A stretch of DNA of 58,836 nt from Oscillatoriales cyanobacterium (GCA_004292515.1 RDXB01000047.1:1-58836); one strand, 5' to 3'; counted from the stretch's first letter, positions 26,370-37,667 are shown. Made by a program: numbers and translations. Notes: generated by a model not told the origin, from the letters alone.

Positions 26370-27248
26370 ATGACTTCCCTCCCCATTACCGGCAAAACCC
26401 AGTTACTCGGCGTGATTGGCTATCCGATCGCCCATTCCCTGTCACCCGTGATGCACAATCAGGCGATCGCGGCGCTGGGAGTGGATGCGGTGTATGTGGC
26501 CTTTCCGATCGCCCCGGCCAATCTGTCGGTGGCCTTGGCGGGGCTGGCCACCGTGGGAACGATCGGTCTCAGCGTCACCATCCCGCATAAACAAGCCGTG
26601 ATCCCGCTGCTGGCCGAGATTTCTGACCAAGCCCGTGCCGTGGGTGCGGTCAATACCCTTTGGCAAACCGATCGCGGCTGGGCCGGCACCAACACCGATG
26701 TGGATGGCTTCATGGCTCCCTTGTTGGCCCTGCGATCGAGTTGGCAAGGATCAACAATGGTGGTGTTGGGCAGTGGCGGGGCTGCCAGGGCCACGATCAC
26801 CAGTGCGCGGCTGTTGGGCTGCGATCGAGTGGTGGTGATTGGGCGCGATTCGGCCAAGCTGGCAGCCCTGCAACGGGACTTTAGTCCGCCGAACCCCCTG
26901 GCGATCGCCCTAGAAGTCTCTGGCTGGGATGACTGCGATCGTTGGTTGTCCCAAGCCGACTTGTTGGTGAACGCCACGCCTGTGGGGATGCCCCCGCGTG
27001 CCGATGAGTTGCCGCTGTCGATCACGCAGTTGGCCCTGTTGCCGGCCAGGGCGATCGCCTACGACCTGATTTACACACCACGCCCCACCCGGTTTTTGCA
27101 AGCCGCTGCCGATCGCGGTTTGCAGGCAATCGATGGCCTGGAAATGTTGGTGCAGCAGGGAGCTGTAGCCCTAACCCGCTGGCTCGATCGCCCAGCCCCC
27201 ACCGACATCATGCGCGCCGCCCTCGATCAGTTTTTGCAACAGCACTAG
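26370..27248 (+). CDS. aroE: Shikimate dehydrogenase
   Basis: NADPH-dependent reduction of 3-dehydroshikimate to shikimate in aromatic amino acid synthesis. 292 residues. The N-terminal substrate domain has GVIGYPIAHSLSPVMHNQA, catalytic Lys74 in VTIPHKQAV, and Asp110 in TNTDVDGF. The NADP-binding domain has the glycine-rich VVLGSGGAARA. Later motifs are DLLVNATPVGM and DGLEMLVQQGA. The start at 26370 gives the usual N-terminus. Confidence 0.95.
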   Translation: MTSLPITGKTQLLGVIGYPIAHSLSPVMHNQAIAALGVDAVYVAFPIAPANLSVALAGLATVGTIGLSVTIPHKQAVIPLLAEISDQARAVGAVNTLWQTDRGWAGTNTDVDGFMAPLLALRSSWQGSTMVVLGSGGAARATITSARLLGCDRVVVIGRDSAKLAALQRDFSPPNPLAIALEVSGWDDCDRWLSQADLLVNATPVGMPPRADELPLSITQLALLPARAIAYDLIYTPRPTRFLQAAADRGLQAIDGLEMLVQQGAVALTRWLDRPAPTDIMRAALDQFLQQH

Positions 27249-27409
27249 AACATCCCCCGCAGGATCAAGCGGCCGTTTGGGGGCGACCAAAACGGTTATG
27301 CATAGAATGGAACCGAGCATCAAGTCGGCTTCTACCTGATCCTGACTCCCTAATTTCCCGCCCCGACCCGCCATGGGGCCGGCCGACATCCGCTTTGGGT
27401 AATGTTTGA

Positions 27410-29329
27410 ATGAATCGATCGATCATTCTGCCCGCGCTGGCAGCCGCCACCTTTGCGGTCACTGCTTCGGCTGTTGCCTGGATGGTGGATGGTGTCGTGC
27501 GCGATCGGTTTGTGGAACAGGCGCGATCGAACCTCTTGGCCCTGCTCAGTGGCAAGCGCGCCAAGCTAGAGTCGGCCTTGAGTGCCCGCAGCCAACTGGC
27601 CCAGGGATTAGTTCCCTACGAACTGAGCGCAGGCCCCCTGTCGTCTGAACAATTTCAGTCCTTTGCCCGATCGCTCCTGCAACAGCGCCAAGGGATCGAA
27701 GCGATCGCCCTGATTCGGGCCAACGGCCAGCACCTGAGCTATCCCCGTGAGACCAACCCAGCCCCGATGCTGGAAGCCTATCGCCAGCAGCGGCAGCGCT
27801 TTCCCACCGCCATCCCCAATGGACTGTTGACGCGGCGGCCCCTGCCCTACACCAGTCGCAGCAGTTATTTCACCTACGCCGCCATTTGTGATGGCCGCTG
27901 TTCGGTGCGGCGACCTGCCCAGGGCACAGTGGTGTTGATGTTTGATGAACTGGCCCTGTTGGCCGATGCCGATTTGTTAAACCAATCATCCGAGATCCAT
28001 TACGCCCTGCGCGAGGAGTCTGCCAAGGACTCCTACCAAGTATTGTTTGGTCTCGCTGATACCTTTGAGCGAGATCCAGTCGTGCTGTCGATTCCGTTGC
28101 TGAAGGGGCAGTGGCAACTGGCGGCCGCACCTGCGGCCGGATGGGGAGCGGGATTGTTGCCGGTGACCTGGTTGCGGGTGGGTGGGGCGATCGGGATCTT
28201 GCTGGGAACCGGGTTGACCTTTTTGTTAGTGCGGCAGCCCCTGTGCTTACGGGTAGCGATCGAACAAACCAGTCAGAGCAACCGCCTGCTGCGCGAAGAG
28301 ATTTTGGAACGGCAACTGGCCGAATCGAAATTGCAGGCCCTAGCCGAAAAGCTGGAGCAACGGGTCAGCGAACGGACCCAGGCACTGTCGAACACGCTCG
28401 ATACCCTCAAGCGCACCCAGGTGCAGGTGGTACAGGCGGAGAAAATGTCGAGCCTGGGGCAATTAGTGGCCGGGGTGGCCCACGAAATCAACAATCCCGT
28501 CAGCTTTATCTATGGCAATCTGTCCCACGCGCGCGACTACATCCGCGATTTGCTGAGTTTTGTGGCCCTGCTCCATCAGGAATATCCGCAACTGCCTCCC
28601 AAGTTGGCGGCGGGGGCAGCGGCGATCGACCTAAAGTTTTTAGAGGATGATTTGCCCAAGTTGCTGTCATCCATGGAGGCGGGGGCGGAGCGCATTCAGG
28701 GCATTGTGCGATCGCTGCGGGTGTTTTCGCGGCTCGATGAATCAGATCTGAAGGTGGTGGATCTGCACGATGGCATCGACAGTGCCCTGACCATTTTGAA
28801 CCATCGGCTAAAGGCGATCGAGGGCGATCGCACCGTGCAGGTCGATCGCCAATATGCTGCCAACTTGCCCATGATCGAATGCTACGCCGGTCAGCTCAAT
28901 CAAGTGTTTATGAACCTGTTGGTCAATGCGATCGATGCCCTAGAAGACCATGCAACCCAGCGAGACTGTCGGATCGTGATTAGTACAGTAGCCACCGATC
29001 GCCACACGGTTTGCATCAGCATCCATGACAACGGCCCCGGCATGGATGAGTCTGTTCGATCGCGGATTTTTGATGCGTTTTTCACCACCAAAGAAGTGGG
29101 TAAAGGCACAGGCATGGGCCTCTCGATCGCCTACCAAGTGATTACCGAGCGTCACCAAGGCTCCCTGACCTGCCAAACCGCACCGCGCCAGGGCACAACC
29201 TTCACGATCGAAATTCCCCTCACACAAAGCCTGGCCGCCCCCATGCCTCAACCCATCGAGGCAATGGACAAGACTCAGACCAGCAATCAACTGACAGAGA
29301 TTTCGGAAACTGCCCTCACAGATCGGTGA
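27410..29329 (+). CDS. Membrane sensor histidine kinase, CHASE-like input
   Basis: A 639-residue two-component sensor. Membrane helix about 4-25, an extracytoplasmic region resembling CHASE ([20 protein letters not shown], about 80-100), a second helix about 250-273, then a long coiled-coil linker (about 280-345). The HisKA box [15 protein letters not shown] carries phospho-acceptor His358. The ATPase part shows the N box [13 protein letters not shown]1 DNGPGMDES and G2 [14 protein letters not shown]. This is the HEINNP subclass common in cyanobacteria. No response regulator is adjacent; a signalling protein gene follows 126 bp downstream on the same strand. Confidence 0.88.
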   Translation: MNRSIILPALAAATFAVTASAVAWMVDGVVRDRFVEQARSNLLALLSGKRAKLESALSARSQLAQGLVPYELSAGPLSSEQFQSFARSLLQQRQGIEAIALIRANGQHLSYPRETNPAPMLEAYRQQRQRFPTAIPNGLLTRRPLPYTSRSSYFTYAAICDGRCSVRRPAQGTVVLMFDELALLADADLLNQSSEIHYALREESAKDSYQVLFGLADTFERDPVVLSIPLLKGQWQLAAAPAAGWGAGLLPVTWLRVGGAIGILLGTGLTFLLVRQPLCLRVAIEQTSQSNRLLREEILERQLAESKLQALAEKLEQRVSERTQALSNTLDTLKRTQVQVVQAEKMSSLGQLVAGVAHEINNPVSFIYGNLSHARDYIRDLLSFVALLHQEYPQLPPKLAAGAAAIDLKFLEDDLPKLLSSMEAGAERIQGIVRSLRVFSRLDESDLKVVDLHDGIDSALTILNHRLKAIEGDRTVQVDRQYAANLPMIECYAGQLNQVFMNLLVNAIDALEDHATQRDCRIVISTVATDRHTVCISIHDNGPGMDESVRSRIFDAFFTTKEVGKGTGMGLSIAYQVITERHQGSLTCQTAPRQGTTFTIEIPLTQSLAAPMPQPIEAMDKTQTSNQLTEISETALTDR

Positions 29330-29455
29330 GGCTCTGGACTGGGTCGGTGGGTGGCGGGTGGCTGTTAGATTTCGATTATTGGAGTTCGATTGCAACATTT
29401 CATCGATCAATGCGATCGTGTAATCAGTTGGCCAGGGATGCTGGGAAGCAACACC

Positions 29456-31636
29456 ATGTCAGATCCAACCGCAACGTTAGGGGTGTCGGATATGCCTACT
29501 CAATTGCTATTGCCAGCGGAATCATTGGCAGCACGGGCCGCCATGGAGCAATCAGGGATCGCTGCAATGGCCGATGCGATTACGTACAGTCAGGTGTTGT
29601 TGGCCGTTGTGCAATATCCGGCACTGACGGTGGAGTTAGCCAATCAAGCCTTCTGCCGAGCGGTGGAACTGCTGAATCCCAATCCAAGTGAGCCTGGGCT
29701 GCTAACGGTGGGTCAACCGTTGGCGGAGTTACTGCCCTTGTCGGGGCCAGACTGGTTGGATTGGTTGCGACGACAGGTGACCTATCGGTTGTTGTTGGAG
29801 CGTCACCCGGGCGATCGCCGAGTGCGCCGGTTGCTGAATGCGCCGCAGTTAATCCAAGTGGGCGATCGCTGGGTGGAACTGTGGTTGCGGCCCGAATCCC
29901 TCACGATTCAAGCGATCGCCCCGGAGGTGCAAGGGCTGATGGAGTCGGCTCCGTCGCTGCCGGCCTTTGAGGCCGCGTTTCAGTTGGACTGGTGCGAACT
30001 AGCGGGGCAGTTTTTGCTCGAAGGCTGGGACGTGACGGCCCGCGAGCAACTGCGCCGACTAGGGCGGCTGCTGCTGAATGGCCATTCGATTTTGCAGCCG
30101 GAAAAATTTCGCGAGGTGGGCCAAACCCTCCGATCGCTCTTTGCGGCCGAGGCCAGTTTTGTGTTGCGCACCGATGGCGATCGGCTCCAGTTGACCTTTG
30201 GCAGCGACACCCGGATGCGAATGGTGCGGGGCTATGATTTGGCGGACTTGACCGAATCGCCCTGTGTGATGGCCATGCAACGGGAAAAGGTAGCGATCGT
30301 GCGGGATTTGGCGGTGGAAGCCTCAACGCCCTTGGAACAGGATTTGCGCGATCGCGGGGCCCGATCGCTCCTCTTGATCCCCCTGGTGATGCGCGACAAA
30401 ACGGGCGATCGCCCTACGCAGTTGATGGGCTTGGTTGGGATTGCCAGCCGTTTGCCCGATAACTTCGATCGACTCGATTGCGATCGCGCCGAACTACTCC
30501 AACCCTCCCTGGGTGTGGCCCTGCGCCAAGTGGGGCAATATCACTTCAGCAACATTCACCCGGCGGTGGAATGGCGCTTTCTGCAAGAGGCCGAGCGGCG
30601 CAGTTGGGGCCTGATGCCCCAGCCGATCGCCTTCGAAAACGTCTATCCGCTCTATGGCATCTCGGATATTCGCGGCTCATCGGTGGCCCGCGATCGCGCC
30701 ATCCAAGCCGACCTGCTCGATCAATTTCGCCAAGCGCTGCATATTCTCGACTGTGCCTGCGCGGCCAAAGACTTGCCCCTGTTGCAGCAACTGCGGTTTG
30801 ACTTGCAGGACTACATCACCAACCTAGAAGTCAGCATCACCGTGGAAGCCGAAGTGCGCGGCACCCAATACCTGCGCGATTGCATCGAAGGGGATTTGGA
30901 CTATTTAGCCAAACTGGATGAGGCAACTGGTGAGGCCGTCGCCGCCTATCGCCAAGCCTGCGACAATCCCAGCCGCAGCGTCTATCAAGCCCGCGCAGAA
31001 TACGATCGACTCGTGGGCGAAATTAACCGGCGGATGCGAGAAACCTGGGATCACTGGCAAGCCAAAATGCAGGCGATCGCCCCCCACTATTGTGATGCGG
31101 AATCCACCGATGGCATTGATCACATGATCTATGCCGGAGCCTCCATCTATCCCGAGTTCACCAGCTTCCACCTTCGCAGCCTGCGCTACGAGCAGTTGCG
31201 CGGGGTCTGTGCCTGTGCCCGTGAGGGTTTTGATATTGAAGAAACCCTCAGCGACAGCCTGCGCCTCACCCATTTGGTGTTAGTGCAAGGCTCCACCGTG
31301 GATATCTTGCACGACGAAAACACCGAGAAGCTCTTTGATGTGCGCGGCACTCGCGACACCCGCTACGAAATTGTCAAAAAGCGGATCGACAAGGCCCGCG
31401 ATGCGATTACCGGCGAGCGAATCACCCAGCCCGGAGCCTTGACGGTGGTTTATGCCACCGAGGATGAGGGGCAAGAATATCAGGAATATTTGCGCTACCT
31501 AGAGCGCGAGGGCTGGGTGGGGGCCGATCGCCAGTCCGGGGAAGTGGAAGCCCTCCAAGGGGCCAACGGTTTGCGCTTTATTCGCGTGCCAGTCTTGCCC
31601 GCTGCTGCACCGGTTGCGGCAGTTGAGTTGCACTAG
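29456..31636 (+). CDS. GAF-domain signalling protein of unknown output
   Basis: About 726 residues from the ATG at 29456 (a TTG at 29390 and an ATG at 29438 are also in frame). The N-terminal part looks PAS-like (ITYSQVLLAVVQYPALTVEL... PLAELLPLSG). The middle is GAF-like: KFREVGQTLRSLFAAEASFV through SLLLIPLVMRDKTGDR to LLQPSLGVALRQVGQYHF. The C-terminal half (about 370-715) has YPLYGISDIRGSSVARDRAI followed by mostly helical sequence, with no kinase, cyclase or phosphodiesterase motif that I can see. I recall similar YPLYG.DIRGSS segments in GAF proteins, without a known role. It is probably a partner of the upstream kinase. Confidence 0.62.
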   Translation: MSDPTATLGVSDMPTQLLLPAESLAARAAMEQSGIAAMADAITYSQVLLAVVQYPALTVELANQAFCRAVELLNPNPSEPGLLTVGQPLAELLPLSGPDWLDWLRRQVTYRLLLERHPGDRRVRRLLNAPQLIQVGDRWVELWLRPESLTIQAIAPEVQGLMESAPSLPAFEAAFQLDWCELAGQFLLEGWDVTAREQLRRLGRLLLNGHSILQPEKFREVGQTLRSLFAAEASFVLRTDGDRLQLTFGSDTRMRMVRGYDLADLTESPCVMAMQREKVAIVRDLAVEASTPLEQDLRDRGARSLLLIPLVMRDKTGDRPTQLMGLVGIASRLPDNFDRLDCDRAELLQPSLGVALRQVGQYHFSNIHPAVEWRFLQEAERRSWGLMPQPIAFENVYPLYGISDIRGSSVARDRAIQADLLDQFRQALHILDCACAAKDLPLLQQLRFDLQDYITNLEVSITVEAEVRGTQYLRDCIEGDLDYLAKLDEATGEAVAAYRQACDNPSRSVYQARAEYDRLVGEINRRMRETWDHWQAKMQAIAPHYCDAESTDGIDHMIYAGASIYPEFTSFHLRSLRYEQLRGVCACAREGFDIEETLSDSLRLTHLVLVQGSTVDILHDENTEKLFDVRGTRDTRYEIVKKRIDKARDAITGERITQPGALTVVYATEDEGQEYQEYLRYLEREGWVGADRQSGEVEALQGANGLRFIRVPVLPAAAPVAAVELH

Positions 31637-31678
31637 TTCGTCGGGGATGGTTGCGACTGAGGGGGTTGCCTAGGTGTG

Positions 31679-32806
31679 ATGGATCGGCGACGGTTTGGCA
31701 AAACGAATCTAGAGCTGTCCGTGTTTTCCCTGGGCACGATGCGTTGTCTAAGCTCCCCTGAGCAGGCGGCGACGGTGTTGCAATCGGCGATCGCCCTGGG
31801 GATCAATCACCTGGAAACGGCGCGCGGCTATGGGGCCAGCGAGGCCTTTTTGGGCCAGGCGATCGCGGCGGGACTCGTGCCGCGAGATCGCGTTGTGATC
31901 ACCACCAAGCTGTTGCCAGCGGGGGATGTAGCGGAGATCGATCGCGCCCTAGATGAATCGCTCGATCGCCTGCAAACGGACTACATCGACTGCCTAGCGA
32001 TTCACGGGATCAATCAACCTGAGCATCTAGACTGGGCGGGCGATCGCACCTCGGGCATGGCCGCGATCCATCGTGCCCTAGCCGATCGCCGGATTCGACA
32101 TTTGGGCTTTTCGACCCACGGCCCCTTGGAACTGATTTTGCAGGCGATCGCCAACGAGCCATTCGAGTTTGTGAACCTGCATTTCAACTACTTCTTTCAG
32201 CGCAACGCCGCCGCCATCCAAGCCGCCAGCGATCGCGATCTCGGCATTTTCATCATTTCCCCCGCCGACAAAGGGGGAAAACTCTATCAGCCACCCGCCA
32301 TTCTCAGCCAGCTTTGCGCGCCCCTGTCACCCTTGGGGGCCAGCTACCGTTGGTTACTCGCCGATTCCCGGATCACCACCCTCAGCGTGGGCCCGGCCCA
32401 AGCCGATGAGCTAGCAGCGATCGCCCCTTGGATCGATCGCACGGAGCCGCTGAGTCCCGATGAGCAGGCAATTTTCGATCGGCTCGATCAGCACCAAATT
32501 GCAGCGCTAGGGCCCGATCGCTGTGCCCAATGCTATGCCTGTTTGCCCTGCCCAGAAGCGATCCAAATTCCCGAAGTGTTGCGACTGCGTAATCTCGCTG
32601 TCGCCTTCGAGATGACAGACTTTGGCAAATATCGCTACGGCATGTTTGAAAATGCCGGCCATTGGTTTCCCGGTCGTCGGGGCGATCGCTGCACCGATTG
32701 TGGGGATTGCTTGCCGCGTTGTCCCGAACAGTTGCCGATTCCCGACCTGCTAGCCGACACGCACGATCGCCTCAGTGGCCGTTGGGGCCGGCGACTGTGG
32801 AATTAG
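31679..32806 (+). CDS. Aldo/keto reductase with 4Fe-4S ferredoxin cysteines
   Basis: 375 residues. The N-terminal AKR barrel starts RRFGKTNLELSVFSLGTMR and has the TTKLLP lysine segment and LAIHGI histidine. The usual catalytic Asp-x-Ala block appears as HLETARGYG, with Glu in place of the typical Asp. The C-terminus carries two ferredoxin-like cysteine sets, CAQCYACLPCP and CTDCGDCLPRCP. This AKR-plus-iron-sulfur type is common in cyanobacteria; substrate unknown. The ATG at 31679 is used; a GTG three bases before it is an alternative. Confidence 0.82.
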   Translation: MDRRRFGKTNLELSVFSLGTMRCLSSPEQAATVLQSAIALGINHLETARGYGASEAFLGQAIAAGLVPRDRVVITTKLLPAGDVAEIDRALDESLDRLQTDYIDCLAIHGINQPEHLDWAGDRTSGMAAIHRALADRRIRHLGFSTHGPLELILQAIANEPFEFVNLHFNYFFQRNAAAIQAASDRDLGIFIISPADKGGKLYQPPAILSQLCAPLSPLGASYRWLLADSRITTLSVGPAQADELAAIAPWIDRTEPLSPDEQAIFDRLDQHQIAALGPDRCAQCYACLPCPEAIQIPEVLRLRNLAVAFEMTDFGKYRYGMFENAGHWFPGRRGDRCTDCGDCLPRCPEQLPIPDLLADTHDRLSGRWGRRLWN

Positions 32807-33197
32807 GAACCACTATGAAACACTCCCATGTGCAATGCTCCCATGCTCCGGTAGGGACATCAAAATTTCTAGAACTCCATCAAAGTGCCGCTGATTGCCA
32901 TTTTTCATCTTGAAGGCAGTGCTGAAATCAAACAACGCGCCCAACTTTTAAGCCGCCCCCATCATCTAAGCCACCTAAGCCACCTAAGCCACCCGATCAT
33001 CACACCATCAGTAACGCCGCACTCAGCACAATCGCTCGGCAGCTATCTTTTGCACCCAACTTGTCAGCATCCCTGCCACGATCCTGCGAGTCCATCAGGT
33101 CGGGAAGCCTTGTGAGACAATCAATGCGATGTTGATGCGATATTGATGCGATACAGTATAGAATCGCCAACCGTTGCCCCCAGGAGGATCGATCGCC
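32807..33197. other. Spacer before leuS
   Basis: 391 bp with no supported gene. It includes a triple CCACCTAAG-type 9-bp repeat at about 32964-32991 and a doubled TTGATGCGATA near 33131-33151. The leuS ribosome binding site is at its end. I see no T-box or other leader structure I can name. Confidence 0.5.
33182..33187 (+). promoter_or_regulatory. Ribosome binding site that fixes the leuS GTG start
   Basis: AGGAGG, ten bases before the GTG at 33198. It rules out the upstream in-frame TTG at 33174, which lies before the site. Confidence 0.8.
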
Positions 33198-35786
33198 GTG
33201 GACGCTCGCTATAATCCCAACGAAATCGAAGCAAAGTGGCAAGCCGTTTGGGCCGAGCAAAACACCGATCGCACCCCTGACCTAGCTGATCACACCCCAG
33301 CACCCCAAAAGTTCTACGCCCTGTCGATGTTCCCCTACCCCTCAGGGAACTTGCACATGGGCCATGTCCGCAACTATTCGATCACTGATGCGATCGCCCG
33401 GGTGCGCCGAATGCAGGGTTACCAGGTACTGCACCCAATGGGTTGGGATGCTTTTGGGTTGCCCGCTGAGAATGCGGCGATCGATCGGGGGGTGCATCCC
33501 GCCATTTGGACGGAGCAAAATATTGCCCAGATGAAGAGCCAGCTCCAGCGCTTGGGTCTTTCCTACGACTGGGAACGGGAAGTGGCCACTTGCCGCCCGG
33601 ACTATTACCGCTGGACTCAGTGGATTTTCCTGCAATTTTTCGCTGCCGGTTTGGCCTACCAAAAGGAAGCCACGGTGAATTGGGACCCGATCGACCAAAC
33701 CGTGTTGGCCAACGAACAGGTAGACAGCGAGGGCAAATCCTGGCGATCGGGCGCATTGGTCGAAAAACGGCTGCTGCGTCAGTGGTTCTTCAAAATTACC
33801 GACTATGCCGAACAACTGCTGACGGATTTGGACAAGCTGACCGGCTGGCCCGATCGCGTAAAAACAATGCAAGCCAACTGGATTGGTAGATCCACTGGCG
33901 CGCTGCTGGACTTCCCGATCGTCGGTAACGAGGCCCTGACCGGCGAAAAAATTACCGTCTTCACCACCCGTCCCGATACGGTCTATGGCGTGACCTACAT
34001 GGTGTTGGCTCCCGAGCATCCCTGGGTGGCGCAGGTGACAACGGCCGATCGCCAGGCAGCCGTGGCAGCCTTTGTGCAAGAAATTTCGGCCCAAAGCGAG
34101 ATCGATCGCACCGCCGACGACAAACCCAAGCGCGGCATCCCCACGGGCGGCACAGCGCTGAACCCCTTTACCGGCGAAGAAATCCCGATTTGGATCGCCG
34201 ATTATGTACTCTACGAATACGGCACGGGCGCAGTGATGGGCGTGCCCACCCACGATCAGCGGGACTTCCAATTCGCCAAAAACAACGGCTTACCCCTGAA
34301 GGTGGTGATCGTGCCGGAAGTGGGCGCTTCGGCCGACGCAGCAGCCCTGACAGCGGCCTACACCGAAACGGGCCTGCTGGTGAACTCGGGACAATTCGAC
34401 GGCACACCTTCCCCGGAAGCCAAGGCCAAGATCACGGAATTTGCGGAGGCCCAAGGCTGGGGCAAAGCCAAAGTGCAATACCGGCTACGCGATTGGCTGA
34501 TTTCCCGCCAACGCTATTGGGGCGTGCCGATCCCGATCGTCCATTGCCCCAACTGCGGTGCAGTGCCCGTACCCGATCATCAATTGCCAGTGGAACTGCC
34601 CAGCAATGTGCAGTTCTCCGGGCGCGGCCCCTCGCCCCTGGCCAAGCTGGACGACTGGGTGAACGTGCCTTGCCCCACCTGCGGCACGCCGGCCAAGCGG
34701 GAAACGGACACGATGGATACTTTTGTCGATTCCTCTTGGTATTTCCTGCGCTATCCCGATGCTGGCAATGAGTCTGCTGCCTTCGACCCGGCCAAGACCA
34801 ATGCTTGGGCCCCGGTCGATCAATACGTGGGTGGCATTGAGCACGCGATTTTGCACCTGCTCTACTCGCGCTTTTTCACGAAAGTGCTGCGCGATCGCGG
34901 CTTGCTGAACTTCGATGAACCCTTCAGCCGTCTGCTGACCCAAGGCATGGTGCAAGCCATGGCTTACAAAAATCTGGCTACGGGCAAATATATCGCTCCG
35001 GCCGATGTGGATTTCAGCGATCCCAGCCAGCCGAAAGACCCGGCCACGGGCGATCCGCTGGTGTCGGTCTACGAAAAAATGTCCAAGTCCAAGTACAACG
35101 GCGTTGATCCTGAGGGTGTGCTCGCGAAATATGGCGCGGATACCTCGCGGATGTTTGTGCTGTTTAAAGCCCCGCCGGAGAAGGATTTGGAGTGGGACGA
35201 TGCGGATGTGGAAGGGCAGTTCCGCTTCCTAAATCGGGTTTGGCGGTTGGTGAGTCACTATCTGGAAGCCCGGGCTGGCGAGGCGATCGCCCCCGATCCA
35301 AAGGCCGAAAAAGACCTGCGCCGCGCGATCCACATTGCTATTAAAGAAGTCTCGGAAGATTTAGCCGAAGACTATCAATTGAACACGGCCATTTCCGAGT
35401 TGATGAAACTCAGCAATGCCTTGAACGATTACACCAACAAAACCACGCCGGTTTTTGCGGAAGGAGTCCAAACCCTGGTGTCGTTGCTGGCTCCCTTTGC
35501 GCCCCATTTAACTGAAGAATTGTGGGGGGCGATCGGGCAGTCCGGCTCGGTGCACACCGCCAGTTGGCCCACCTTGGATGAATCCGCATTGGTGGCCGAT
35601 GAGGTGACGATCGTGATTCAAATCAAGGGCAAAACGCGCGGCACGATCCAGGCCCCGGCAGGCATCGACAAGGACACCCTAGAACAGCTTGCCCTCAATA
35701 GTGATGTGGCCCAAAAGCACATTGCGGGGCAGGAAGTGAAAAAGGCGATCGTCGTCCCCGGCAAGCTAGTGAACTTTGTGGTGTAG
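33198..35786 (+). CDS. leuS: Leucyl-tRNA synthetase
   Basis: Class I aminoacyl-tRNA synthetase charging tRNA-Leu. About 862 residues from a GTG start chosen by the AGGAGG site. The HIGH-type motif is HMGH (53-56) in [16 protein letters not shown]; the editing (CP1) domain lies in the middle ([36 protein letters not shown]); a zinc-like CPNCGAVP...CPTCGTPAK pair is present; KMSKS is at 627-631. The C-terminal end [13 protein letters not shown] is normal. Full length and intact. Confidence 0.97.
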   Translation: MDARYNPNEIEAKWQAVWAEQNTDRTPDLADHTPAPQKFYALSMFPYPSGNLHMGHVRNYSITDAIARVRRMQGYQVLHPMGWDAFGLPAENAAIDRGVHPAIWTEQNIAQMKSQLQRLGLSYDWEREVATCRPDYYRWTQWIFLQFFAAGLAYQKEATVNWDPIDQTVLANEQVDSEGKSWRSGALVEKRLLRQWFFKITDYAEQLLTDLDKLTGWPDRVKTMQANWIGRSTGALLDFPIVGNEALTGEKITVFTTRPDTVYGVTYMVLAPEHPWVAQVTTADRQAAVAAFVQEISAQSEIDRTADDKPKRGIPTGGTALNPFTGEEIPIWIADYVLYEYGTGAVMGVPTHDQRDFQFAKNNGLPLKVVIVPEVGASADAAALTAAYTETGLLVNSGQFDGTPSPEAKAKITEFAEAQGWGKAKVQYRLRDWLISRQRYWGVPIPIVHCPNCGAVPVPDHQLPVELPSNVQFSGRGPSPLAKLDDWVNVPCPTCGTPAKRETDTMDTFVDSSWYFLRYPDAGNESAAFDPAKTNAWAPVDQYVGGIEHAILHLLYSRFFTKVLRDRGLLNFDEPFSRLLTQGMVQAMAYKNLATGKYIAPADVDFSDPSQPKDPATGDPLVSVYEKMSKSKYNGVDPEGVLAKYGADTSRMFVLFKAPPEKDLEWDDADVEGQFRFLNRVWRLVSHYLEARAGEAIAPDPKAEKDLRRAIHIAIKEVSEDLAEDYQLNTAISELMKLSNALNDYTNKTTPVFAEGVQTLVSLLAPFAPHLTEELWGAIGQSGSVHTASWPTLDESALVADEVTIVIQIKGKTRGTIQAPAGIDKDTLEQLALNSDVAQKHIAGQEVKKAIVVPGKLVNFVV

Positions 35787-35881
35787 CGATCGCCTAATTG
35801 CTTGAGTTTGAATAGAGATTGGATCGAGCGATCAATTCCTTCGATCCAATTTTTGTTGAATTCATCGTCTTGGCAAGATCA

Positions 35882-37597
35882 ATGGACATTAAGGCTTCGA
35901 TTATTGATCAGCAGGTCGAGAGCCTAGCCGAACGCTTACAACCTGAGTTTCAGACACAGCTTGGTCTCAACTTGCAGGGTGATCGCGGGCGACTGAAATC
36001 CTTAGCCTTTATCCATTTGTGTGTGCGATCAATCCTAGATCTTAACGACCTAGCCACCCTCGATTGCATTGTGGATGGGGGTCAGGATTTTGGGGTGGAT
36101 GGGATCTATGCTTCTGAAGAGCAGGATGGTGAATTCACGGTTTATTTATTTCAGGGTAAATATAAACAGAAACTAGATCGAACTAGTCATTTTCCCGAAG
36201 AAGGAATTAAGAGCTTAATTAATGCCATTCAATATTTATTTGATCCGAGTATTAATTTAAATCAGAGCTTGAATCGTCGGCTCCAAGCCAAAGTCGAAGA
36301 AATTAGAAGCCTGATTCGAGATGGCTATATTCCCCAGGTACGGGCGATCGCCTGTAATAACGGGCTGCGTTGGAATGATCAAACTGACCGCCTAGTTCAA
36401 ATTGCCGGATTCGGTGATCAAGTGGAGTGGGAACACCTCAACCCCGATCGCCTGATTAAATTACAGCAATCCAAAAAGCCCGTTAATGATAAGCTCCAAC
36501 TTTCCGGGAAAATCTTGGTTGAGGATATCGAGTTCAACCGAATTCTCGTGGGGCGCGTGGCAATTAGCGAAATTGCTGCGTTAGTCGATCGGCACGGAGA
36601 GCGTCTATTCGAGCGTAATATCCGCCGATATTTAGGTCTCCAAAGTAACCGGGTGAATGATGGCATTCGGCAAACCATTGAAACCAATGCTAACTATCTC
36701 TATTTCTATAACAATGGACTCACTTTGATTTGCGATAAATTTGAATACAATGCCCTGCAAGGAAGTGATCACCAGGTGCATATTCAGAATTTACAAATCA
36801 TTAATGGTGGACAAACTTGTATGACTATTTATAAAACATTGCTGAATGCCCAGCGACGATTATTCAATGAAACCGACCCATCAAATGCTTATATTTTAAT
36901 TCGCCTGTATCAGTTATCCAGTTTTAATACCGACCTAGTTCAACAAATTACCTTTGCTACAAACAATCAAAATCCAGTTGATTTGCGGGATCTCAAAGCA
37001 AATGATCAACGCCAAGAGGAATTGGAACTGGATCTTGAACAACTGGGCTATCGGTATTTGCGAAAGCGTGGCGCAGAGATGCTAGCGGAGCAAGATATTA
37101 CCTCTTCCGAGGCTGCTGAATCGGTTTTAGCTGTTTGGCGCAAAGCTCCCCATCAGGCTAAGTTCCAGACTCGTGAACATTTTGGTAAGCTCTATAACCG
37201 AATTTTCACCCATCAACTCAATGGTGCTCAGGTTGGTTGTGCGGTTTTGCTTTGCCGATGGGCTGAAAATCGTCGTCGCCATCCCGAGAGTTCTGATCCG
37301 GATTTTGTGCGATACGCAGCTTATTTTGTCGCCATGCAAATGGGTGAATATCTATTGCAGGATTTGCGACTTTCAAACTTGACCGATCTCAATCATCGAA
37401 ATTTTCCAAAGGCTCGGGATTACATTCAGCGTCATGGATTGGCTTACTTTCAGTCCGGTGTGGTAGATATTCAGCGCGCGATTTCTGCCTTATATTCCGA
37501 GTCGGCTATCTCATTGCAGCAATTGGCTGCTACCTTTCGGCGCGGTGATTTAATTCAATGGCTGAATCGCGCCAGTCCGCAATCACGCCAGCACTGA
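35882..37597 (+). CDS. AIPR-family phage-defence candidate
   Basis: 571 residues from the ATG at 35882. The central and C-terminal parts match the AIPR (abortive infection phage resistance) family: ERNIRRYLGLQSNRVNDGI, TNANYLYFYNNGLTLICDKF, LQIINGGQTCMTIYKTLL, TFATNNQNPVDLRDLKANDQ. The N-terminal 100 residues contain IVDGGQDFGVDGIYA followed by YLFQGKYK, giving Asp73 and Gln91-x-Lys93, an arrangement like Mrr-type PD-(D/E)XK nucleases. The gene has few HIP1 octamers and is AT-richer than its neighbours leuS and rsmE, which suggests later acquisition. No partner defence gene is adjacent. Mode of action is not known to me for this single-gene form. Confidence 0.8.
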   Translation: MDIKASIIDQQVESLAERLQPEFQTQLGLNLQGDRGRLKSLAFIHLCVRSILDLNDLATLDCIVDGGQDFGVDGIYASEEQDGEFTVYLFQGKYKQKLDRTSHFPEEGIKSLINAIQYLFDPSINLNQSLNRRLQAKVEEIRSLIRDGYIPQVRAIACNNGLRWNDQTDRLVQIAGFGDQVEWEHLNPDRLIKLQQSKKPVNDKLQLSGKILVEDIEFNRILVGRVAISEIAALVDRHGERLFERNIRRYLGLQSNRVNDGIRQTIETNANYLYFYNNGLTLICDKFEYNALQGSDHQVHIQNLQIINGGQTCMTIYKTLLNAQRRLFNETDPSNAYILIRLYQLSSFNTDLVQQITFATNNQNPVDLRDLKANDQRQEELELDLEQLGYRYLRKRGAEMLAEQDITSSEAAESVLAVWRKAPHQAKFQTREHFGKLYNRIFTHQLNGAQVGCAVLLCRWAENRRRHPESSDPDFVRYAAYFVAMQMGEYLLQDLRLSNLTDLNHRNFPKARDYIQRHGLAYFQSGVVDIQRAISALYSESAISLQQLAATFRRGDLIQWLNRASPQSRQH

Positions 37598-37667
37598 ATG
37601 CGGTCTAATTTTGCGCTGGGTAATGTGGAATAAATGTGCTGGATTAGACCTGACGAATTGCACAAAA

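Noticed and set aside
33342-34271. A 309-codon minus-strand frame opposite leuS
   Set aside because: Antisense shadow of a well-conserved gene.
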